This document shows positions 58,424-64,000 of a stretch of DNA of 64,000 nt, in pieces; positions within the stretch are counted from its first letter, which is position 1; each line of letters begins with the position of its first letter. The notes beneath the pieces are model-generated. The model made no database searches and had not been told where the DNA came from. It worked only from the letters and a program-made list of their open reading frames with translations. Position numbers and translations under genes: made by a program. The DNA is from PALSA-270 sp963770245 (lineage in GTDB: Bacteria; Acidobacteriota; Terriglobia; Terriglobales; Acidobacteriaceae): positions 186,001 to 250,000 of the forward strand of contig CAVYOX010000017.1 of NCBI GenBank assembly GCA_963770245.1, read 5' to 3'.

Positions 58424-60091
58424 TTACTCCGTCGTGCCTTCAAACCTGATACGAAAGGCATAAGCGTACTTTCCGGGATCTTGTGCCGGAAGCTGAATGT
58501 GCAAACCATCAACCTTCTGCTGGAATTGGAGCTTGGTGTCAGAACCGAGTAGATCGACCGACTCAATTTTCTGGTTGCCTACCGCTATACCCAACGCGTG
58601 GATGACCGCCTCTCCGCCGGAAGGCCAACCCAGTTCAATCGCATACAAGGCCTTGCCCTTGGTCGTGAAACGGAAGTCTGCGGCCGTATAGGTTGCTGTG
58701 TCGGTGTCATGGAAGGAACCGGCCGCGACCTGCGTTGGACCCTCTCCATAGACCTTCCAAGGGCGCGTGCCGTAAATCGCATCGCCGTTCACCTTCAGCC
58801 AGGAACCCACATCCCGCAGTACCTGCTGTACTTCATCGGGGATGGTGCCGTCCGACTTCGGGCCGATGTTCAGCAGCAAATTTCCGTTCTTGCTGACGAT
58901 ATCGATGAGCTGGTCGACCACAAACTGCGGCGATTTGAAGGTGTCGTCCTTGATGTTGCCCCAGGACTTGTTGCTTACCGAAGTGTCGGTCTGCCAGTAG
59001 AGGGGGCGAATATCGCCGAGTTGGCCACGTTCCAGATCAAGGACAGCGGAGTGCTCCTGAATGGCGTAGTCCTTGTAATTGATGACCCCCACGTGGTCCC
59101 CATATTTGAGCGACGTGTTGTAGTAGAAGGCGGCGAAGCGGCTGAGGTTCGGACGAATGGAAGGCTGGCCTATCCACCAGTCAAAATACATAATGTCGGG
59201 GTGGTATTTCTCGACGATCTCAGAGGCGCGGGCCAGCCAGTCGTCCGCCCAAGCGGAGGAAACATAGGTGAAATCGTTGGAGAGGGGCGTGCCTCTTTTA
59301 TTTTCAAGCCAGGTGTGTGCCGGGCCATAGAACGCGGCATATTTCGGATCGTTGATATCGGAGGGAATTGCGCGCCCTACGCCTAGGAAGAAATTGTGTT
59401 CCACGCGGTGCGAGGAGGCGCCAAAGTGCAGCCCCTCCGCCCGCACGGCCTGGGCGAGCTCACCGATTACGTCGCGGTGCGGTCCCATTTTCGCCGCCGT
59501 CCAGTCACTAAGGCCGCTGTCATACATGGCGAAGCCGTCGTGATGTTCAGCCACCGGAACGACATATTTCGCGCCAGCTTCCTTGAACAGACGAGCCCAT
59601 GCGGCGGGATCAAAGTGTTCGGCTTTGAACAAGGGAATGAAGTCCTTGTAACCGAACTGATTCTGCGGGCCGTAAGTGGCGAGGTGGTGCTTATATTCTT
59701 CAGAACCTTCCCGATACATATTCCGCGGGTACCACTCACTTCCGAAAGCGGGAACCGAATACACACCCCAGTGAATGAAGATGCCGAACTTCGCATCTTT
59801 GTACCATTCGGGAACCTCGTACTTTTGAAGCGATTCCCAGTCGGGGCGGAAGGGTCCTTGGTGGCCTACCGCATCCACATCTTTGAGAATGGCAACTCGG
59901 GGGCCGTCATACTTCGCGCTGGCCTTCTGCCAGACTTGGTCGATAGCCCCTGGATCCTCGGCAACCGTCGGAGCAGTGGAGGATGTTGGAGCCTGCGCGC
60001 AGAGCATGCAGGGGAGAGCCAGCACAACTCCGAGGAATATGCCCCAAACCAACCATCTACGGATTGACCGCGCATGCAGTAGAGAGACCAT
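58424..60091 (-). CDS. Exported GH29 alpha-L-fucosidase
   Basis: A 555-residue glycoside hydrolase. Signal peptide (WLVWGIFLGVVLALPCMLCAQ). GH29 barrel motifs: WYKDAKFGIFIHWGVYSVPAFGSEWYP (pieces: KFGIFIHWGVYS; GSEWYPRNMY), YVVPVAEHHDGFAMYDS, a nucleophile aspartate in IMYFDWWIG (~305) and LLLNIGPKSDGTIPDE. A C-terminal beta-sandwich follows. It hydrolyses terminal alpha-L-fucose. It belongs to the classical GH29-A type in layout. Start at ATG 60091 has AAAGGA eight bases upstream. It is the first-to-last gene of the fucose block, 73 bp after fucP on the same strand. The two GH29 enzymes in the window are distant in sequence and likely differ in linkage preference. Confidence 0.93.
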   Translation of the reverse strand: MVSLLHARSIRRWLVWGIFLGVVLALPCMLCAQAPTSSTAPTVAEDPGAIDQVWQKASAKYDGPRVAILKDVDAVGHQGPFRPDWESLQKYEVPEWYKDAKFGIFIHWGVYSVPAFGSEWYPRNMYREGSEEYKHHLATYGPQNQFGYKDFIPLFKAEHFDPAAWARLFKEAGAKYVVPVAEHHDGFAMYDSGLSDWTAAKMGPHRDVIGELAQAVRAEGLHFGASSHRVEHNFFLGVGRAIPSDINDPKYAAFYGPAHTWLENKRGTPLSNDFTYVSSAWADDWLARASEIVEKYHPDIMYFDWWIGQPSIRPNLSRFAAFYYNTSLKYGDHVGVINYKDYAIQEHSAVLDLERGQLGDIRPLYWQTDTSVSNKSWGNIKDDTFKSPQFVVDQLIDIVSKNGNLLLNIGPKSDGTIPDEVQQVLRDVGSWLKVNGDAIYGTRPWKVYGEGPTQVAAGSFHDTDTATYTAADFRFTTKGKALYAIELGWPSGGEAVIHALGIAVGNQKIESVDLLGSDTKLQFQQKVDGLHIQLPAQDPGKYAYAFRIRFEGTTE

Positions 60092-60163
60092 GGAGTCGTG
60101 TCCTTTCAATCGCTTACGAAGAGTGCGCTCAACCACTCACCCGAATTCGCGCTCGAGCCTTCC

Positions 60164-61486
60164 TCACCTGGCCGGTTGAGGGTTTCCCGCCTTGGCCCCC
60201 AGAAATGCATAGGCGGCAACAAACCCGTACGCCGCCAGTGGGACCAGGTAGGCCAAGGCAATGCTGCGGTGGGCTTCGGCAACCCATCCCATGATCGGCG
60301 TGAGCACGGCTCCGCCGACAATTGCCATCACTATTAAGGAGCCACCGATTTTCGTGTTCGGCCCCAGCCCTTTCAGTCCCAGTGCGAAAATGGTGGGAAA
60401 CATGAGCGACATGAAGAAGCTAGTGAGAAAGACCGCCCATAATCCCGCCCATCCCGGCCACAGCACCCCGACCGCGACCAGAGCGATATTCACCAAGGCA
60501 TACGCACCCAGCATTTTGTTGGGGGCGATGAATCGCATCAGGTAGGCCGAAGTAAATCGTCCCACTCCGAAGGCGGCCAGAGTACCGGTCAGAAAATACC
60601 CGGCTACCTTTTCCGGCTGATGCGTGGACTCCTGGACGTATTGAATGAAGTAGCTCCAGGTTCCGACCTGGGCGCCCACATACATAAACTGGGCCACAAT
60701 CGCCCATAGGAAATGTGGATACTTCAGCAGATCGCGAAAGTGCCCGTGATCCTCGTTACTGGCTTCGTGTTCGCTTTGAATGCTGGGGAATTTTGTCCAC
60801 AAAATCAGCAGCGCCCACAAGACGGCAATGGCTCCCAGCACCAGATAAGGTCGAACCACTCGCAGCGTTTCCGAGCGCAGGTACGCTTGGTACAGATGCT
60901 GAGTTTTCAGCGCTTCGATCTGCCGGGCGTTCAGTTCCACCCCAGAGAAGATGAAAACGGTCCCCATCAGCACGCCCGTGATGGAGCCGAGCGGATTGAA
61001 CGCCTGCGAGAAGTTGAGCCGCCTTTCCGAACTCTCCGGATCCCCCAACTGTGCGATAAACGGGTTCGAAGCTGTTTCGAGAAATGACAATCCGCTGGCG
61101 ATTACGAAAAGCGCCACCAGGAAAAACCAATATTGCCCCACCACGGCGGCTGGCCAAAACAAAAATGCGCCAAGACCGAACAAGAAAAGACCGGTGACCA
61201 ACCCTGCCTTGTACCCGAGCTTGCGCATTAGAAGAGCCGCCGGCATCGCCAATAAAAAATAGCCCAGATAAAAAGCAAATTGCACGAGTCCTGCCTGCAG
61301 GCGGTTAATGGCGAATGACTTCATGAACTGCCGGATGAGGACATCATTCAGGTTGTTGGGGATGCCCCACAGGAAGAAGAGAGTGGTGACGAGAGAAAAT
61401 GGCAGGAGTTGGCCGGCTGGGAAAATCGATCTACTCTTCGCCCAATCCTGGGACTCGGTTGTCGCTGCGGCGTTTGTCGCTTGCAT
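60164..61486 (-). CDS. fucP: L-fucose:proton symporter FucP
   Basis: A 440-residue inner-membrane MFS transporter with the length and motifs of FucP. PFSLVTTLFFLWGIPNNLNDVLI contains the substrate-linked Asp (D48, equivalent to D46 of E. coli), and GLSFLETASNPFIAQLG contains the Glu (E137, equivalent to E135) needed for proton coupling. Twelve hydrophobic segments are present. It imports L-fucose released by the exported fucosidases. It lies between the dehydrogenase gene (28 bp upstream) and the fucosidase (72 bp downstream) on the same strand, so this is probably one operon. An AAGGA site precedes the ATG. Confidence 0.93.
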   Translation of the reverse strand: MQATNAAATTESQDWAKSRSIFPAGQLLPFSLVTTLFFLWGIPNNLNDVLIRQFMKSFAINRLQAGLVQFAFYLGYFLLAMPAALLMRKLGYKAGLVTGLFLFGLGAFLFWPAAVVGQYWFFLVALFVIASGLSFLETASNPFIAQLGDPESSERRLNFSQAFNPLGSITGVLMGTVFIFSGVELNARQIEALKTQHLYQAYLRSETLRVVRPYLVLGAIAVLWALLILWTKFPSIQSEHEASNEDHGHFRDLLKYPHFLWAIVAQFMYVGAQVGTWSYFIQYVQESTHQPEKVAGYFLTGTLAAFGVGRFTSAYLMRFIAPNKMLGAYALVNIALVAVGVLWPGWAGLWAVFLTSFFMSLMFPTIFALGLKGLGPNTKIGGSLIVMAIVGGAVLTPIMGWVAEAHRSIALAYLVPLAAYGFVAAYAFLGAKAGNPQPAR

Positions 61487-61514
61487 GGTTGCGCGTCCTT
61501 CTACGCTCCTGGTC

Positions 61515-62531
61515 TCAGTCCAAGCGAACCATGATCTTCTGGATCCCCAGTGGATCGTCGCTCCAGGAGCGCAGTGCCCCTGGTGCGTCGTCCAGTGTAA
61601 CGATGGAGCTCACTGCATCATCGACCGGAAAGCGACGTTCTTCTAGCATTTGGATCACCGCATGAAAGTCTTCTGGCAGAGCGTTTCGTGACCCGAGGAT
61701 GTCGAGCTCCTTCTGTACGAATAGCCGGGTCTCGTAGCTCACAAGTTCCTTGGCATAGCCGATATAGACAACCCTGCCCGTGAAAGCGACTTCTTCGACG
61801 GCAGCCAGAAACGTGTGCGGCAACCCGATAGCCTCGATCACAACATCTGGGCCACGGCCGCCGGTGATCTCCGCCAGCCTTTCGTGCAACGGTTCACCCG
61901 CAGTGTTGATGGTGTGAATGGCGCCAGCGGCGCGTGCGATCCGCAACTTGCCGTCGTCCAAATCAATGCCGATGGTTGTGGCGCCGCGGAACGCCGCGGC
62001 TGCGATTGCGCCCAGCCCGACTCCTCCGCAGCCAAGAATTGCGACGACGTCTTGCCCCGTGACTCGTCCCCGCGCCACCGCATGGAAACCAACCGTCAGT
62101 GGTTCCACCAGGCACAGCTCTTTCAGAGTGAGGTTGGCCGCGTAGAGTTTTTCTGCCGGCATCACCAGGTACTCCGCAAGCGCGCCATTTCTCTGTACGC
62201 CCAGAGTCTCATTGAATTGGCAGGCATTGGGGCGACAACGGCGGCAGGAAGCACAGCTGCCGCAACTGGTGTAGGGAGACAGGGTAACGTTCATTCCTAC
62301 CTCGAACGCCGGGGCCCGTTTAGTTCCTGCGACAATTGTGGCCGAAACCTCATGCCCGGGAATTCGCGGGAAAGAGACCAATGGGTTCCTCCCGCGAAAG
62401 GAATTCAGATCACTCCCGCACAAGCCGACCATGCGCACTTTTAACAAGAGGCTGTCGTCCGCGGTTGCGACGGGATCCGGCACGGACTCAATCTTCGCCT
62501 GCCCCGGCTTCTCAATTACAAGTGCCTTCAC
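61515..62531 (-). CDS. Zinc-dependent medium-chain alcohol dehydrogenase
   Basis: A 338-residue MDR enzyme. Catalytic-zinc motif GLCGSDLNSFRGRNPLVSFPRIPGHE, structural-zinc cysteines in SCGSCASCRRCRPNAC, and a nucleotide fold (VVAILGCGGVGLGAIAAAAF). The layout matches sugar/polyol dehydrogenases such as L-threonine-3-dehydrogenase-like or L-fuconate/galactitol dehydrogenases. In this setting it may oxidise L-fucose or an intermediate with NAD(P). The start is GTG, with GACGGG just upstream. It precedes fucP by 28 bp. Confidence 0.9.
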   Translation of the reverse strand: MKALVIEKPGQAKIESVPDPVATADDSLLLKVRMVGLCGSDLNSFRGRNPLVSFPRIPGHEVSATIVAGTKRAPAFEVGMNVTLSPYTSCGSCASCRRCRPNACQFNETLGVQRNGALAEYLVMPAEKLYAANLTLKELCLVEPLTVGFHAVARGRVTGQDVVAILGCGGVGLGAIAAAAFRGATTIGIDLDDGKLRIARAAGAIHTINTAGEPLHERLAEITGGRGPDVVIEAIGLPHTFLAAVEEVAFTGRVVYIGYAKELVSYETRLFVQKELDILGSRNALPEDFHAVIQMLEERRFPVDDAVSSIVTLDDAPGALRSWSDDPLGIQKIMVRLD

Positions 62532-62599
62532 TGAACCCGTCTTTCTCGATCCGATCCATCCGTATTCTACGGGCCAGAAGCGCCAGAACGTTGAGCTTC

Positions 62600-62950
62600 A
62601 ATGTGTTCCGTCTTGATTTTATTGCCGCCCCGACGGCCAAGTGCGATTGATGACCGGGGAGAGCAGTATCCGACTCCGGATCGGTAATGGCCTGAAGCAA
62701 CCTCAAATTGGCTTCGACCTGATGGCGGGTCGTCATACCACCCAAGGTGGCCGATACTTGCGGATGATCGCGACAGAACCGCAGCGCAAGTTCAGAGACG
62801 CTGCTCCCGCGATCGCGGCACAACTTCGCGACTTTTTCCCCTGCCTCGCGGATAGTCCGCCAGGGCGGAATGCCACTCCGGCGCACCTTGTTCCGTGAGA
62901 ATCCCCATGTGCAACGGGGAAGCGTTCACCGCCCGATCCTGTGCTTCTCG
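62600..62950 (-). pseudogene. Aldo-keto reductase remnant, fucose/galactose dehydrogenase-like
   Basis: Two frames hold the C-terminal third of an aldo-keto reductase. One reads NASPLHMGILTEQGAPEWHSALADYP, the other continues GEKVAKLCRDRGSSVSELALRFCRDHPQVSATLGGMTTRHQVEANL. These are hallmark segments of L-fucose/L-galactose (D-threo-aldose) 1-dehydrogenases. A frameshift separates them and the N-terminal two thirds are gone. The loss fits takeover of the step by the adjacent zinc dehydrogenase. Confidence 0.75.
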
Positions 62951-62998
62951 ACCACGGGCAGCGCCCTATCGGGCATTGTTCTGGCCGAGAAAACAATA

Positions 62999-63016
62999 AA
63001 GTAATCGATAACTTTA
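62999..63016. promoter_or_regulatory. LacI-type operator palindrome
   Basis: AAAGTAATCGATAACTTT is an 18-bp inverted repeat around a central CpG with one mismatched pair, the form expected for a LacI-family operator. It lies between the aldo-keto reductase remnant (minus strand) and the LacI-family gene (plus strand), about 300 bp upstream of the regulator's start. Confidence 0.65.
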
Positions 63017-63321
63017 GGAAAGGCAAGAACTTTGAAATCCACTCGAGAAACACAAGAAACCTAGGCTCACGGCAAAACCACGTTTTGCATACGGAATGGG
63101 CCGCGGGTCCGGATCCGGCCCGTCGGTTGCACCCGAAGCCTCGATCGGCAAAGCCCAGCCGTGTTTGGGTATTCACGCCGTACTCGACCGCTGAGATCTT
63201 GGGGCTCAAAACACCGGTTCTTAGCCTTGGATCGGGCGACAGGGGGAGCAGACGTATGCGTTACAGGTAGCGATTCGCAAGCTTTTCTTGCAGACCAAAC
63301 GGTATACTCGATTCCACGCCT
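63017..63321. other. Leader region of the LacI-family gene
   Basis: No gene. A TATACT box at 63302-63307 lies just before the ATG and may be a -10 element with a poor -35. No convincing other motif. Confidence 0.35.
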
Positions 63322-64000
63322 ATGAGCACTCGAATGAAAGACATCGCCAAGACTCTCGGCGTGTCTGTGGTCACCGTTTCTAAAGTGCTGCGGAACCACC
63401 CAGACATCGGGGAGGCAACCCGCGAGCGAGTTCTCAAGCGGATCAAAGAGCTGGATTACCGTCCAAACCTGGCTGCGCGCAGCCTGGTGACAGGGCGCAG
63501 CTACTTGGTCGGCCTGGTTGTTCCCGATTTACTGCACCCCTTTTTCGCGGAAGTGGCTCAGGCCCTCTCCGACATACTGAGGCAGAACGGCTACTACCTG
63601 ATTATTTCGTCTTCAGAAGAAGATCCCGAATTGGAAGAGCGGGAGATCGATCAGCTCCTTGCCCGCGGGCTGGACGCTCTGGTCGTGGCATCTTCACGTC
63701 CTACGGTGGAACTGTTCTTTCGCATTGAGAAACAAGGAACACCTTATGTTTTGATCGATCGTAGTTTCCGTGGCCTATCCGCCAATTTTGTTGGCGTCGA
63801 TGACGAGGCCGTGGGATTCCTGGCGACCAAGCACTTGGTCGATGTCGGATGTCGGCAGATCGCGCACATTCGGGGGCCCGAAAACAGCCCTGGCCTTCAG
63901 CGGCTAGAGGGGTACAAACGCGTTCTTATCCAAGAAGGTTTGAAGCTATCAAGCGACTATATTGTCCCTCAGAGAAAGGTAGACATCGACAGCCGGCAAC
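63322..64000 (+). CDS. LacI-family transcriptional regulator, cut by window end
   Basis: The first 226 codons of a LacI-family repressor. The N-terminal helix-turn-helix and hinge are typical: MKDIAKTLGVSVVTVSKVL, DIGEATRERVLKRIKELDYRPN, LAARSLVTG. The sugar-binding core follows (VGLVVPDLLHPFFAEV, LIISSSEEDPELEE, GLDALVVASS, VGVDDEAVGFLATKHLVDVGCRQIAHI). The frame is open to the end of the window. It probably senses L-fucose or a metabolite and controls the fucose block through the operator at 62999. ATG 63322 was chosen; ATG 63334 is equally possible. Confidence 0.93.
   Translation, partial: MSTRMKDIAKTLGVSVVTVSKVLRNHPDIGEATRERVLKRIKELDYRPNLAARSLVTGRSYLVGLVVPDLLHPFFAEVAQALSDILRQNGYYLIISSSEEDPELEEREIDQLLARGLDALVVASSRPTVELFFRIEKQGTPYVLIDRSFRGLSANFVGVDDEAVGFLATKHLVDVGCRQIAHIRGPENSPGLQRLEGYKRVLIQEGLKLSSDYIVPQRKVDIDSRQ

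Noticed and set aside
63067..63209. Minus-strand frames upstream of the LacI-family gene as the missing N-terminus of the aldo-keto reductase
   Set aside because: No YRxLGxTG-type start or catalytic Tyr region of the family could be found in any frame.

Overview
The window looks like a chromosomal segment of a soil-type Acidobacteriota (Koribacter/Solibacter-like). This is inferred from gene style, not from a marker gene: Hanks-type kinases fused to TPR arrays, Oar/CarA-like TonB receptors with an N-terminal carboxypeptidase-regulatory domain, CadC-like winged helices fused to TolB/WD40 propellers or NB-ARC/TPR, and many large secreted beta-rich proteins. The DNA is GC-rich by eye. No rRNA, tRNA or CRISPR array was seen.

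Layout. 0.5-8.7 kb: an IS5-family transposase remnant, then three large exported proteins (propeller + lectin + duplicated malectin modules, and two parallel beta-helix proteins). 9-11.2 kb: an ankyrin protein, a vapBC toxin-antitoxin pair with an iterated operator, and a wrecked dual-specificity phosphatase. 11.2-18.4 kb: a Ser/Thr kinase-TPR protein whose ancestral N-terminal segment has decayed, an AhpD-like protein, an esterase and an MFS transporter. 18.7-25.3 kb: DUF2141 protein, a PAS-GAF-sigma54 activator carrying GAFTNA instead of GAFTGA, and a hybrid histidine kinase with an OB-like repeated sensor. 25.4-28.7 kb: an orphan Tat leader, a second propeller protein, an IS66 remnant and a membrane protein. 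29-40 kb: a CadC-TolB regulator, a TonB receptor downstream of a DeoR regulator, and a divergent, frameshifted TonB receptor. 40-45.6 kb: CutC, a GH29 alpha-L-fucosidase and a GH38 alpha-mannosidase. 45.7-52.4 kb: a stray piece of TonB-receptor gene, a second antitoxin/PIN-toxin pair, a G1 (eqolisin) peptidase, a secreted unknown, a winged-helix/NB-ARC/TPR regulator, a DUF4242 protein and a frameshifted small membrane protein. 52.4-58.1 kb: a frameshifted DUF885 protein, an AsmA-like protein, a recombinase C-terminal fragment and a secreted CBM9-like protein. 58.4-64 kb: a fucose-utilisation block (GH29 fucosidase, FucP permease, zinc alcohol dehydrogenase, aldo-keto reductase remnant, LacI-family regulator with a LacI-type operator).

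Working together. The best-supported system is use of fucosylated and mannosylated glycans: exported GH29 and GH38 enzymes release sugars, FucP imports L-fucose, the dehydrogenase would start oxidation, and the LacI regulator probably controls the block. The TonB receptors and DeoR regulator at 31.7-40 kb adjoin the GH29/GH38 block and may be the uptake arm of a second glycan locus. Several genes carry single-base frameshifts or are fragments (IS5, IS66, phosphatase, TonB receptor, DUF885, recombinase, aldo-keto reductase, small membrane protein), so this is an actively decaying accessory region, unless some frameshifts are assembly errors.
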